From: Isoetes taiwanensis | Lineage: Eukaryota; Streptophyta; Lycopodiopsida; Isoetales; Isoetaceae | Direction of reading: 5' to 3' | Assembly: GCA_021234155.1 (NCBI GenBank) | Contig: JAJEKV010000011.1 | Coordinates: 5,721,132 to 5,785,131 of the forward strand | Length of the DNA stretch: 64,000 bases | Shown here: positions 22,226 through 35,587 of the stretch, piece by piece | Layout of the letters: every line of letters starts with the position of its first letter | Numbering within the stretch: position 1 is the first letter of the stretch | Position numbers and translations under genes: made by a program | Notes under the pieces: model-generated | The model's input: only the letters and a program-made list of their open reading frames with translations | Database searches by the model: none | Told to the model about the DNA's origin: nothing

Positions 22226-25200
22226 ATGGATTTGCTTGCTCAATATGCTGCTGAATTTGCAGCACGATTTGGAAATGAAGATCCAGAGGACATTGCAAGA
22301 TCCTTGGGAATTAACATTGCTGAATCTCTTGCAAGATTTGAAGTGCAGAAGGAAGATACCAATGAAAATGAAGACAGGAATGAAAATGAAAATGAGATGG
22401 CAGACACCATGGAACCAAATTTGTCTGAGGTATTGTCTTCTCCAGTTCCTCTTAACAAGAATTCTGAAAATATAGAACCATGTTTGGATAAATGTGGTAA
22501 GCTTTGCAATTGTGTATCCCCTAATACTTCATGTCGTAGAATCTTGGCTGCTAGAAGGAGAATAGAGAGCCAAGAAGAGGAAGAGGCAATCAGAAATTAT
22601 GATGGTAGGAGAAGACGATGGCAAAGACAAGGAAAAACCTTCTACTAGAAAAAAACAAAAAGATGCTAAGCTTATTGTGGATTTTGTAAATAAGATATGC
22701 CAAAATTATGATTCAAATGATAGGGAGGAGGTCATATCCAGAGCTGGTGAACAGCTTCCAGAATTTGGTTTTATTGGCAATAAGAATTTAAACGTGTACA
22801 AACATGTAGTTGAGAATGTGAAGAATACTCTTGATAACAAGAAACGAGGCAGGACACAAGACATTAACCATGCAAGAGCATCTACCTTGATGATGGCTGT
22901 AAATGAGCAGAGCAATAGGGCAGCAGTTGCAAAAGTATTGAATTTGAGAAGAAAGGCTGTCTATGCTGCTCTAGATAAGAAGAAGATTGCTGACTTTGGA
23001 GGACCATGGTCTATGTTTAAGAATAAGGCCAGATCTGACAGGTTAAGTGATGAAGACCGTGAAAAGGTATACAATTTTTGGGTGTCTGAAACAAGAGTGT
23101 CTCCAAACAAAAGGCAAGTCATTAAATTGAGACGACAAAATAATGGTGCTAAACTGTCAAAGCCTTATAACATGCAACCAATCCACTATCTGGAAGAGAC
23201 TCAGGTATGCTACTGCTTGTTGTTTATTACAGTACAAAAGTTTAATAGTAATTGCTTATTGTATTGCAGGTCATGTTCTTTAGGAGATTCAAGCGTGAAC
23301 ATCCGAAAGTATGAAGATAGGATCGAGGCTTTCGAAAGTTTGAAACCTAAATTTGTGAGAAGACTTAAAGAGAGGGAAACATGTTGTTGTATATATCACA
23401 TGAAAATGGAATTCGTTAGGCAGGCAGTGAATAAAATAAGACAAGATTCTAACATTCATGGTGCAAGTTGTCAATGCAAATGTGTTGTTTGTGGACCAGG
23501 TCCAATTTGTGAAGGCAGCAATAAGACATTCAGCAGTGTCAGTGATATGTGGAAAACTATGGTTTGCCAGAAGAATGAAGACGCCGATTGGTACAAGCCA
23601 ACATGTTTGGCAATGGAATGCAACCGCTGTGGGCTAAAATCTTTCAATAAATGCCCCAAAGAAAAGAGCAAAGGGATGACAGTTGAATGGAAGAACTTCG
23701 AGAAGGTGAGCAATTATAATTCTGTTTTCGGTCTTCTCGTGTATTGTTTAGGGGCAGATTTGGAACAGCTAGCATGGCTTTTTTTTTTTAGCAGTTTACA
23801 TGTTAGGGCAGATTTTGTCCAGCTGCAGGTCTGGCTTTTTTTTGTTACAAGTTTGCATGTTAGGGAGAATTTGTCCAGCTAGCATGGCTGCTGGATTGTA
23901 TTAGGAGGTTAAAAACTCTATACTTATCTATCTTATGATTGTTTAAGTGAATCGGCAGACCCAAGACAGCAATGTCATTAGAAAGCAATGTTAATAGAGA
24001 ACAATGTTATTGTTGTGTTGTGGCTGCCAGTAATAGATGTGAAAAATGCTCCTCCTATTCTTTGCTTACAAGCTAGTTGATCTTCACTATAGTTGATCTT
24101 CACTAGATGTGACAGATGTGAAAAATGCTCCTCCTATTCTATGATTGATTCTCTATTTCTTTCAGGTCAAAGAAACCTTCATCAAGGATGCTGGTGGTAA
24201 ACCAATTGTCAAAACCAAGGACGTTATGAGGCTGGTTTATAAAGCCACATCATTGCACGAGTCCATGCATTGGCACAATGATCAATGTTCCATACTTGTT
24301 CACATCACCTACAGGCATGCAAATAAAGAAGAGACTCCGAATATTTGTGTCAGTGACCGTAAGTTGGTTAAAGAAACACACTTCTATATTTCTGATGACC
24401 GAGAACACGACACCTCCTTTGTGCAGCATTGCCTTCAGAAGCATGCTGAATTCTTGAGAAGTAAAGGTGTAAACATCTACAAGCATGTATTCTGGTCAGA
24501 CGGTTGCGCTGCGCAGTTCAAGTCTTCCAGATGTTTCTATTACTTGGGCAGGTCCTTTCAATCCACTGGAAGGAAGATAGAATGGAATTTTTTTGCATCT
24601 TGCCATGGCAAGGGGGAACATGACGGCGCCGGGGCTGTCATAAAGAGAATACTGACCAGCGAGATGTTGAAGAGAGAAAGTACGCCTTTAAGGAATGCTG
24701 AGGATGCGGTGCAATTCTTAAATTGGTACTTCAAAGTGAAGGGCAGCAGCAAAGACAATATTATCTTAAGGTATGAATTTTGTCTTGTGAACTTTACATG
24801 CAGGTACCAGCTTTGGGTTTTTGCTAATGTGCTGATGTTTATATGTAGGTACTTTTGGCTTGTGAAGGTGGGAGAAGTGTGTAGAACAATAAGATTTGAC
24901 TGTGAAACGCTGAAGGGGACGAAGAAAATACATACTATAAGACCATTCTGCCAAAACAGGCCCACAATGGTTGCTCACAAATTCTTGTCTTGCTTTTGTG
25001 CTAGTTGTTGGAAGGGGCTGTGGAATAGATGTAAGCATGCAAAAAGATTGGGACGATACACATATTCAGAGTTGAAGCCATATACATCGTACAAGGAAAC
25101 ATCTATAAACCATGTGCAATACGAAGGGGATAACCAGTGGAAGGCGGAGCTTGTAGAAGTTGGTGACAATTTTGCAATCAATGCAGAAGCCAACAATGAA

Positions 25201-25685
25201 GAAAATGCTGACTTTTGGATCGTCAAATGTTCTAAACCAAAGCACGTTGTGCAAAAGCGCTCAAAGATTTTGGGGCTCTAAGTTCAAGAGGGCGTGAAGT
25301 CATTTTGACAGGTAAGTACTACAAGTGCATCGGCGAAGGTAAGTATGAGCTTCTAGACCATATGCCAGATGTCAATTGCTATTCACATCTTGTAGTATGT
25401 GCAAAGATTGAATTGATTGCTGATGCAAATGATTGCAATTTGTACCATTTACCTTTGGAAGCACACGAACACATCATTGATTCGCTGCCACAAACAGACT
25501 CTGAAACATTGGCAAGTGGCATCGAGCAAATGAGGAAGAAGACCATCCAAAAAAAGAACATTTTAATGGCTGTTAGGAAGAAGGTTGTTGCGAGGAGAAG
25601 GAAGTCCAATGGCAAGAAAAGGTGTATGGTTCAAAAGAAAGGGATTGCAGGTGATAAAAGAAAGAGGGCGAGAAATCAGAAATGA
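22226..25685 (+). CDS. SDG/HGKG transposase-like protein, multi-exon (element B)
   Basis: ATG at 22,226 (MDLLAQYAAEF). Introns with GT-AG ends: 23,205-23,269, 23,706-24,165 and 24,771-24,848; each restores homology to copy A. Order: an acidic/low-complexity N-terminus; helix-turn-helix-like AAVAKVLNLRRK (22,920); FGGPWSMF (22,997); a Cys cluster ERETCCC...CQCKCVVCGPG...CNRCGLKS (23,375-23,645) likely binding zinc; HWHNDQCSILVH (24,269); YISDDREHD; FWSDGCAAQFKSS (24,490); EWNFFASCHGKGEHDGAG (24,580-24,630); LNWYF; and a C-terminal domain VGDNFAINA...VILTGKYYK with a basic tail. The Asp/His motifs suggest an RNase H-like nuclease, which is an inference. Frameshifts near 22,605, 23,310 and 25,270 mean it is either recently dead or has sequence errors; at 22,605 the duplicate copy keeps the frame. 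Confidence 0.72.
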
Positions 25686-28110
25686 GCCTATTACCAATTA
25701 TGTTTCATGTATTTTGTGCTGTGGAAGTATTGCCTACACTTGCGGAGGCAAGTAAATGAGTGTACACAGGGATATGAGAATATGACATATGTTTTCTTCT
25801 GATACTCTATTCAATGTGTATATTGCATGTCTCTAGTAATTTGGTATGTCGATGGCTCTGTTAGACATTCTTGTAAAGCCGCAGCTCTGGCTTTTTCATT
25901 CCATTCTGTATTTTGTTATGAGATATATGGTAAATGCAGAGTTTTGGAGAGATTTTGTGTGTTATATCAATCCAACCCTATGGCTAGGGTGTGGATTTGA
26001 TGGGCGCTCACAGTTCGTTTGATAATATTATTTGTCATGATTTGATCTCATAGAATGCTCCAAATGCTCAGAATGGGCAGGGCAGGGATGGCATTCTCTT
26101 CCTTTCAGAAATTGCAGCAGCCTTCACCACTGTGTGTTGCTGTTGTACCTGCTATGCAGCATGCGATGATTCAGAATATTTGCAATGAGATGGAAGAATA
26201 TTCAGAATATTTGCATATGGTAGTCTCATGTGAGCGGAGTGTTGATTTCTACAAACAAGGTATACTCTATGATCTTTGCTTAAAAAACGTTCCATTTGGT
26301 TGTTACCTTTGCTTAAAAAACGTCCCATTTGGTTGTTCACATGATGGGAAGTTGGAGGATCATCCTAACTGTGATGATTGTTTGGGGTACATTTCTCATC
26401 CTGATATTGAAGGATTAACCAGGCAGCTAAAGGTGGGTTACAGCTAAAGTTAAGTTACAGGTGTTTGCATTTGAGAAATCAAGTACTAATTGTTCTTGGA
26501 AAATATAACCATACAAATCTAGTTCCTAGTTCTGAAAGATGTTTGCTTATGTTGGGACAATTTCAAAACTATGCACGGTGTAATTGGCAGCATGATTCGC
26601 TAGTATGTTCCTCTTGTAGAGTAGCTGGGTGTTTTGATTGGTTACCTCATGGAGCTCTACAATGGCGTCCTAACGACTCATGGAGAATTTATCTTTACTC
26701 TTTTATATGGGACTATTACTTGTAAATACAGCCCTCATCAATAAATGTAGTTGCTGGCAAGAAGCTAAAATTGTATTCGATGTGTTGCCTAAATTGTGCC
26801 TTGGTTGAAATTCTTTCAACATCGCTCCAGCTAAATTTACTTACTATGCAGTGTTAGATGTCGCGGCTCATGCAATGGATCCGGGGTGTGGAAGCAAACA
26901 CACGATACAGTGTTGAAGTATAAAAGATGCAAGTTTGGTGTTCATAATCCCTGAGGCCAATGTTATATCATATGCTTATAACGTTATATGTCATATGTTT
27001 AGGCCATGGAAGGGGCTGCTTTATTTTACCTGAAACTTGGCTTTGATGTATGATTCAGTCTATTCTTGCAAGATTGTAAGCAATAAGTATTTATCCATTG
27101 GTTTCTTATGCATCATTGAGTAGTGACTATTTAGTTGCTGGTTGATTCATTCAAAGCAGAGTGCTTGTTAAGTTTGGAGCACTTAATCATACTTTGTGTT
27201 TTGTTCTGCTCAAAATGCAGAGTATTTGTTAGGCAACTGACTACTATGTGATGCCTTTTCATAGAATGGGAAAGATAAAGATTCAAATACAATCAGTTGA
27301 GCATGTTTGCAGAAATGTCTCCAATGAAAAATAACAATCAAGTCTTTGGGTGTCTGCTGCAGCTGATCAACCTTTTACAATTTGACAACAAATGCAATTC
27401 AATTTGACAGCAAATCAACATTTTACCTTCACAAATTCAACTGAGAACTTTCACAAATGCAAATCAACATTTTTCCTTCACAAATTCAACTGAGAACTTT
27501 CACAAATGCAAATCAACATTTTACCTTCACAAATTCAAATGAGAACTTTAGAAGAACTGTCAATTACCCATATTCTGCAATGCTCAAAATTCTGCAAGGA
27601 CATAATATTCTGCAATGTTCAAAAGTACATGATAATCTGCAATGCTCGAACTGTCCAGTAGATACAATGCCATATAGTTTATAAACATGTTTTTAGACAA
27701 AATGCTACCAACACGGGTAGGTACAGAAGCCAAGAAGACAGATAAAACAAAAAAAAGGTGGACACTTGCTTTCTATTCGGCTGGTCTTTTCCCCTTTGTA
27801 TACTCCTCCAAAGTTAAGTCGTCCTCGTCGTCAGTCTCCTTTTAGGAATCATTGTGGGCTACTTCCTTCTTCTTTTCTTTCAATGGAGATTGGATCTCGT
27901 CAACGCCGGGTTTATCACCGGCTTTTCGCACAAGGTTTACTATAGATGGCATGGTTTGTGGCAAATTGAGCAATGGGAGGCAATCTTGCATTGAACATAG
28001 GATTGAAGCTACTGGAGGGAAACCAAAGGTTCTGCACCTGACTTGAATTCCATGATTCAGCATTTAAACTTGACAAACCTGCACAAAAGAAAACTATTCA
28101 AGATACAGAA
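25686..28110. other. Element B spacer between the two genes
   Basis: An open stretch at 26,055-26,447 includes a short internal duplication (LCLKNVPFGC twice, about 26,275-26,335). No domain is recognised, and it may be an extra exon or chance. The rest is non-coding and AT-rich. Confidence 0.35.
27412..27640. repeat. Short tandem repeats inside element B
   Basis: About 2.5 copies of a ~60 bp unit (CACAAATTCAACTGAGAACT, then TTCACAAATGCAAATCAACA) run from 27,412 to 27,550. Then ATTCTGCAATG(C/T)TCAAAA-type motifs repeat three times (27,570-27,650). Confidence 0.75.
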
Positions 28111-30153
28111 TTAAAGAAACTTAATTTGTTGAATCAAACAATGCACACCTTGTTCATTTGATGGAATATCTTCATCTGGCACCTTCTTTTCTTGATCAGC
28201 TTGGGAAACCTCGTGCACTAAAACATCTTCAACCACTTTCTTTGCAACAGGTCCCTTGGTTTTTGCTCGTGTGCGCCTGCTCGGTACCTTTGCTTTAGCT
28301 CGTTTCATTGGACTCACAGGCGGTTGGAAACGCTTGGGTTTCTGGTTTTTCCTTCCAAGTTTGGTAGCCTTGGGTGGTTCTGCAGCTGTTGGTGGTTGTA
28401 TTGGTTCCTCTTGACTTGCTGCAGGTGGTTGCTCTCGTTCTTTCACACTCTTGTCTGATAAATAAAACCAGTTGTGTTAAGCATAGAATATGGAGTCAAA
28501 ATTCTTATCATGTGTACCTGAATTGACAGTCTGATCCACATGACGAGCATTTTCTTCTTCTGCTACAACCTGGCTGTGACTTGTCTCGCTTTTTCTTTTA
28601 TCTTGACAACAACAAATACAAATACAAATACATTAGAAGCCAAGAAATACACAAAAAAAATACAAGTAACAAATGCATTGGTACAAGGAATTTGATTTCA
28701 AAATTATTACCTGTTTTTTGGGGAACCTTGGAGCGTGTTAGTGGCACCCTTCTGACTTCCAACTTTGCAGGTAATTTGAACTCAGATTCTTGGTCTTCAG
28801 TACTCAAGGTATTTTCTAAACTGTTGTCAACATCGACATCATCTACTATTTTCTGAGGCACATAATTCATGTACCCTAACTCTAGAAACAGATTTTCAGG
28901 GATATTGGCCTTGCACACATGACATTGCAACTTCTCAATGCACAACCGAAGCAAAATAAGTGGAACTTGTGGCTACAAAGCAATCGCGCACATGCAGTTC
29001 ATAATCTGAACAAAATGCCATTCCACAAACCAAGCGACCACTCACACCATCAGCAAAAAGGCCAATTACCGCACAAGGATTAATAAAACTTGCACCAACA
29101 TAATTGTCTCAAGATGTTTCAAGCTAATACATTTCATTTGCGAGATCAACTATGGCCTCTTTTTTTAATGTTTATCAAAGATGTTCAACCTATTAATTTC
29201 CTGTTTCTATTGCAACTCATCATCAGCCTCTTCTTTCCTTTTCGTGAGGTTAGCAAAGAAAGGCCTAACCTATTTTCTTCATCACTCAATTGCTTCAAGG
29301 CAACTTCTTCTTCCGGAGAAACCATCAGAAGATCTTCTATTTTATCTTTTACCTCTTTTATATCCTTGCATAGGCAAGAGGCAGATAGATCAAGACCCAA
29401 TAAAACACCATTGGTAGTAATTGTTTTAGCTGTTCCTCTAACACAGTCAGCTCGTCACTAAACATATGCATATCTGCCTCCAAACAAGATAAAGCACAAG
29501 AAATATGCTTCACACTAGACTCATAACAGTTGCTTCTTTTATGGTTTGTTCTTTTAGAATGCTGCAAAGAGCTGGCAGCAAATCGTGCCCAATTAATTTT
29601 AAAACTACCTGGGTCTGCAAGTGCCCTTCTAGTATGCTGCCATGCAAACCCTTTGGCAAATTGTGTTCTTGCCTCTTTGTTTTTTAAACCATACTGATAG
29701 ATTTTAGTTACCAGATCATGAAGCTCATCTGCAAATTGGGGACGGATTTGATGGAGCTTTATCTTCCCCTCCTTCAAGTCTGACTGCCACACACTTAAGA
29801 AATCATCTGTGGTGCATTCATCTTTCCTCAAAGAACTCGGATCCCTTCCTTCATTAGGCAAGCACCTGTACACATTGAATTCTTCTACAGAATTTGCAAA
29901 CCGCATTATCTGCTGCAAAAAAATAAAGCAATCGATTAAACTGAACCTATCAGAAATTTATGGGCTAATATTCAAAAGCAAAAGCGAGAAAAGGCTTAAA
30001 GATAGGCATGCAAACCTTTCCGGCCATGTCGCCACTCTCTTGGAAATGAAAAGGCAATGCATAATCCATAGGGCTCAAAATCATGTCCAAATTTTTGGGC
30101 GATGCATCCAATGATGGAAATCTGTCACTAAGGACAGCCATGATGAAAATCAT
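28111..30153 (-). CDS. RING-finger accessory gene of element B
   Basis: Minus strand. Exon 1 (30,153-30,016) begins MIFIMAVLSDRF. An intron of 103 bp (30,015-29,913, GT-AG) leads to a helix-rich exon (QIMRFANSVEEFNVYR...LVTKIYQYGLKNKE), then a coiled-coil region EEEVALKQLSDEENR (29,300). A zinc-finger segment follows at about 29,045-28,890: LVCGMAFC, then H-K-F-H..C and LQCHVCKANI, spacing like a RING domain, though a frameshift separates the first Cys pair from the rest. After LELGYMNYV come a linker, exons near 28,750 and 28,580, and a basic Pro/Lys-rich tail (PPKATKLGRKNQKPKRF). Another frame change lies near 29,415. Probable role: a second transposon protein, perhaps a DNA-binding partner or E3-like factor (inference). 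The gene converges with the transposase-like gene. Confidence 0.5.
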
Positions 30154-30302
30154 CTGCTCGGTTGCAGAGATCGGAGCGCCACAGAAAACGTGCTCCGGAG
30201 GGCTCGACGAAACCCTAAAATTCGAATTCTGACGGGCTCGACTGAAAAAAACCCACGTTCAAAAAATTGAGTTCCAGGGTGCTTAGGGGGTGCTTGGCTG
30301 GC

Positions 30303-30335
30303 GCAAATATGCCCCCCACCTGCACGCTTTGACCC
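30303..30335 (-). repeat. Right terminal inverted repeat of element B
   Basis: The reverse complement begins GGGTCAAAGCGTGCAGGTGG and pairs with 21,908-21,940. The ATTA target duplication follows at 30,336-30,339. Confidence 0.75.
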
Positions 30336-30339
30336 ATTA

Positions 30340-33300
30340 CTGGAACATCCATTAATGATGTCTAGTTGGTAAGAGCCATTAGAGTTTCACATTGAGTGAT
30401 CCTAAACCAAGTCTAATCATGACACTATGACATATCTGCATGCCTCACATGATGAGTTGGAGTACTTCTAAAGGAATTAACTCTAAGAACTTGGTAATTT
30501 CCAGCTATAAGAGTTGCAAAAAAGGATGGTTCTGCTGAAGCAACTGAACAACGCCCTTTCTGCAAAATGGAAAACATGCAATATTATTCATTGCTGGAAA
30601 CAAGACAAAAATGAAACAGTTGTCAAATGATTACCAAAGGAACATTTGTCTTAGAAACAAATATGCTTTTCTCATCCATGCATGGAAATGAACTGTGCAA
30701 CTCCTAATAAACACACCTAAATAAACAGCCCCACACTTAACCAACATACAACAACAAATCAACCAATAAACACAAATCAACAAACATGCTCTAAAGTGGC
30801 ATGACTTACTTAGTTCATTAAATGGCATGGTTTACTTATAAAGGAATTTGCAGGATGAAATGCCCAATATAGAATTGAAAAATTGCAATAACAACATTAC
30901 TCCCGGGGGATTCACCTCTATTATAGGTATATATGCCATGTGCGTTCCTTAGCACTAGAGTCGTCACATGATGAACCAGAAAAGGTGCATTTGCACTGTT
31001 TGCTTTAAAATTCATATAAAATCAAAGGTTCAATAATCAGTCAAACCCTTCTTATATGTTAATATATAGCAGTCACATTGCATGGGAAAAATACCTAAAA
31101 ATCTATTGGTCCCCATTCATGAGAGTTACACTTAGGTAAACCCAAGGGGGTCAAGTCTGTTTTGCTACATGTTTAGATAAAGTAAAACTGTCTCGGTAAG
31201 ATGATTTTTATGATTTTTTTCATTATTTTTGTATTTTTCTACACGAGTTAGAGAGTAAGACACAAAAAACTGCACCTCAATCCGAGGTCTGAGAAGGGAG
31301 ATAGGGTTGTTTGAACATGATGTGGTGGTCAAAGCTCGCTGCTTGTCTTCGTGGAACCAATACCGTTTTCGTAAAGTCGTTCCCAAATCAAATCTCTAAC
31401 TTTTGTAGGAAAATGAATTTTGACCCAAAATTTTGAATATAAGTATTAGACAACTTGCTTTATCTAAGAAAAATGTCTATTAGCCTTGATGATGAGGTTT
31501 TGATTTTCTTTTATTTTTTCAATTACAAGTGAATGATAACTTATGTCTATATAGGAGTAAAATGATTCAAAGTCATCCGCAAAAAAATCACATTATGAAA
31601 GGTTACCACGATATGGAATCACCCCAAAAACAAACACGTAAAAAAGCCATAGCGTTTGTTTTCAAGAAATCAAGAAAGGTTCAGATATTACACAAAACCA
31701 TTACCGGTCCACCTTCTTTTTAAAATTAAGAACTCCCTCATGTTAATCAATTGCAGTTTCAATTGCGGGATATAAGCACCTCATGAGCTAATCTATTCAT
31801 TAAAAATAATCAATGCTCCTGATCTTGAGGTTTAGCATAAACTTTCTAGTGTGCATTCCAAGTTATCTGTTAGAGTACGCGTTCCATGGATTTCATAAAC
31901 CTATGTATTGAAAGGTGAACTCAAAACTTGTATTTTTTATCTTCTCAAGTTGTGGAAGCAATGCAAAAGAATGAAAAACAAATATAAAAAGCTAGAACTA
32001 TGAAAAATAGAGATAGACTGCTATGTCTGTTTCCCATAACCCGATTGGGTTCCGTGGACGTTAAAATTTTCTTCCTTCCTTCCTTCCATTGCTGGTCCAC
32101 ATGGCTTATGATCATTCAAGAAGCCAGAACATCCTCATCTTAATTAGTTGGTTGCTAGAATTGCATTATTTAATGGTAAAATTGAAGCACAAGCAAACTG
32201 AACCTATATGAATCTCCACTCACCCTTCCAAAAATTATGTTAGAGAAGGTAGAAAATTGCCATATCATTGTATAAGTGACAAATGAACAATAAATAAAAT
32301 TGGTAATCATAATTAGAGAGATTTAATTCTATACCTAATTCGTTAATTGTGGACCATAATGGTCCATGCCCATTTATATTCAAATTTTACATATAGTAGT
32401 ATGTTATTTTTAACATCAAATTGGAGATCTATGTTGCCAATGAAGCTTGAACCCATAAAAATTATAGTCTATCATGAAAGACAAGCTAAAGTTACTATTA
32501 TTATACCTAAAGTAGGAACTCTTAAGCAGCAAACACGTGTACTAAGTTTATGATAGTAAAAAATAAGAAGATTTCATCGTGTGTTTTGCACTAAGACGAT
32601 ACAAACTATATTTTAAACTTCTATCACATGTTTCGTCAATCATGAGTTGAAAAAGAATGCTATCTTGCTTTAAAATATGGCAAGCCTAAGTACAAACCAG
32701 AAATGGTCCATGTCTATTTTAAATCAAATCTTGTACATAATATGTTACTTTAACATGAAATTCAAGATCTATGTTGCCAAGGAAGGGTGACATTCATAAA
32801 AATATTGCCTACCATAAAAGATGAGTTTTTTGTATTATTACCTTAGCTAAACTCTAATTTTGTGTAGTGGCAACCACTTCTAAATGTAAAGAATACATGG
32901 TTATTCACCATATTTAAGTTCATAAAATTCTTTATTATGAATGTATAAGTGGAATGAATGGAGTGCATCATTTATTGCCTTTAGAAAGCTTATATATAAG
33001 TTTAGTTAAACCACGTTAGTTCTATTTTTGTCCTGGATTCTGTATCGAATCTTCTTTAGTGAAAATTGAGATCAACATGACTTATAGACATTTCAAAAAA
33101 TTATTGGACTATAGCTCTTAGAGTTGACAACTTATGGCCGCAAGTCTTACGTCAAAACTTGTTATAGTAAAGGAGAAACAATTCACAACCTCAAACAGCT
33201 TTTTTGAGCTAAAAATGGTTTGACGACTTCATATAATGCCATCTAATAGCAACGAAACATGAAAACATGTAAATCAACATGTTTTATCATAAAACCTAAA

Positions 33301-35381
33301 TTATTTTCAATTTTAGAAACGTTTGGACCCCTTTATGCTAGAAAGTTTGAAGAATGCAGTTCTGGCCTGGCGTAAAAACTGCTGAATTCAATGAGGTTTG
33401 GGCAATCACCACAACATATCAGTAAATCTATTGGTCATGAAATTCTCCACGGCCATAAAGAATCGAGTGAAGATTCCAAAAGTGGTGGTATCTTGTGAAA
33501 TGGAAATTTCTCTTGTTAGATACCTGGGTTTAAGTGGCAGAGGGTATGCTGGACCAATTATGGTGGATGAACCCAGAATAGTTCCAGTAACAACTCTAGT
33601 GTTAGGTTGCTAAAAAACCCATTGTATACGACAGTTCCATATGAAAAACCTTTTGTATACGACTACATTATTTGTAAAAGAATGCAACCCATATCATATA
33701 ATTACTTGCCCAAAATACTTTCACTTAACAACCCTTTCCATATATATGCGACATCTCATATAATATATATTATCATAGTATTAATAATTAATATGTAAGT
33801 ATTAATACATAAGCGGCATTCATACATATACACCTTAATCTAAGACTCCATGACGGAATCCCCAACAATAGAAGCTCACCAAAAATAACGGACCCTTACA
33901 GTATGAATACGAATCGAACATTGGCGCCACCACACTCCCTCTGGTATCCATACGACATTCAAACTATAAAAACCTTATATTTTTCTTATGTATACGGTAC
34001 CAGAGAGGCAATAAAAAAACCCATTTGGTGCACTCACATGTCTCATACCCCATAATCTAGGTGAACCCCCCGCTACATGTTTGATTTCAACCAAGATGTC
34101 ATCTTTGATAAATGGCTTGAAATTGCACCAGCCCAATATAGAATTGAAAAAATTGCAATAACAACATTGCTACATGTTTGATTTCAACCAAGATGTCATC
34201 TTTGATCAATGGCTTTACAAATTCGCTCTTCCATCAGTCAGATGCACATCACTGAGCAGTGACAGCTTGGATGTTTTTATGTGTTTGATATGTGAAAGAT
34301 GCAACATGTAAGAGGTGACAACTAAATAGGAGAGGTTGTTGATGAATTTGGCACATTATCCCACATTTCCATGTTTTGAATCTGCTTATTTTGCTCTTCT
34401 GTTTCTACCCTAGGGCTTCTGTTGTTATCTGTGAGTTGTTCATGCATACAAACAAACATAGGCCTACTATCTAGTGCAGTCGATATTCTTCCTCTACATT
34501 GCTGCTCCTCTAAAGCCAGTGTATAACCTTTGAGTTTGCTTGTTATGTCTTTTCCGACATGCACAAAGAAGGCTTTTGGCTTGGGAAAGGGCAAGAAGGT
34601 ATTTTTGGGTGGAGAACTTTATAGTCGTCTGCTCCTCTACTGCTACAACATCTTCTAGGATGGAGTCCGGGCGAAAGACTCGATATATTTCAAGAGGAGA
34701 GCTCCATAGTCATCTGGAATATGCCATGCCCACCACCCAGGGATTTTCTTTCGGGCAACCTAAAAATAAATTGTAGAAATAGCTTAAGCAGTAATCACAG
34801 CATGCAAATCTGATGTTAGGCTAACACAATTCATGAAGTATATTATAAATGAAAAACAATACTCCACTGAACCGAAGCAGTATAGGATAATAGATGTGGG
34901 TTCATTTCCCACATGTTGAAGAGTGTTTCCATCACAATTGAAATTTACACAACTATTCCACAGGTTCATAGCCAAAGAAATAGGTTGCATAATAACTTTC
35001 TTGTAATTTATAAGAGAGGAACAACAATAGCACAATATATTAGAAGAGTCCAAACACTAAACTCGTAGCTTCTAATATAAAAAAGCAAATTGCCTTACCA
35101 CAAAGCCGTCAATTTTGACTTGCTTAGTATTTCAATTGCTTACTAGTGAGACAAGGGGAACCGTTGCATTTGGTTCTTGTTTGTCATAATACTTCATTAT
35201 TTCCTGTCTCCCCCCACACTGGTGCTAAATTGTTTCATTGAAAACCTGGCCTTGTTGGAAAGGTTGATGTTTATATAACTAGTCTTATAGAAACCATCAA
35301 GCAAGAAAGAGTCTCTCCCTATGTGTCTCCCCATGTGTGACATAGCTTATGCAAGTCACAATCATGAGGCATAGAAGGTTT
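30340..35381. other. AT-rich, essentially non-coding region with diverged repeats
   Basis: No gene is recognised. A segment at about 32,350-32,520 (ATGGTCCATGCCCATTTATA, then GATCTATGTTGCCAA) recurs diverged at about 32,704-32,860, a partial tandem duplication of roughly 350 bp. The stretch 33,600-33,840 is very AT-rich. A minus-strand open frame at 34,322-34,594 and weak coding-like sequence up to 34,760 match nothing I know. Confidence 0.4.
34072..34211. repeat. Direct repeat flanking a copied 40 bp segment
   Basis: CTACATGTTTGATTTCAACC and following bases through GATGTCATCTTTGAT occur at about 34,072-34,115 and 34,168-34,211. The piece between them contains about 40 bp (CCCAATATAGAATTGAAAAA...AACAACATT) nearly identical to 30,863-30,900. 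Confidence 0.75.
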
Positions 35382-35385
35382 ACTC

Positions 35386-35410
35386 AAGTCGTATTTAATT
35401 AAAGTGGGAC
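35386..35410 (+). repeat. Left terminal inverted repeat of element C
   Basis: 25 bp, a perfect reverse complement of 40,996-41,020. ACTC target duplication immediately to the left. Confidence 0.85.
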
Positions 35411-35587
35411 AAATCTTGAATTTTGGGACTCGGACTGAAAATGGGACTCACACACCATAAAAGAAATTTCTGAATTGATTGCTTGAATAGAATTACACAT
35501 GACAAAGAATTGGGTTACTTGTTTTCCTCATAAATTTTACAAACCACTAGTTGAGAAAGTTTTCAAACTTCTCAATATTATGTACCC

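Larger units (their letters stand above)
21908..30335 (+). mobile_element. Element B: TIR DNA transposon with transposase-like and RING genes
   Basis: The left end (GGGTGAAAGCGCATAGGTGG at 21,908) and the reverse complement of the right end (GGGTCAAAGCGTGCAGGTGG at 30,335) are imperfect terminal inverted repeats of about 30 bp. Weaker similarity continues inward. ATTA at 21,904-21,907 and at 30,336-30,339 is a 4 bp target duplication. The 8.43 kb between holds two convergent genes: a multi-exon SDG/HGKG transposase-like gene (+) and a RING-finger gene (-). The ends, the duplication and the gene pair together argue that this is the complete transposon. A second copy with the same ends is at 52,411-60,750, and the decayed gene at 0.7-10.8 kb is an older relative. 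Confidence 0.78.
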
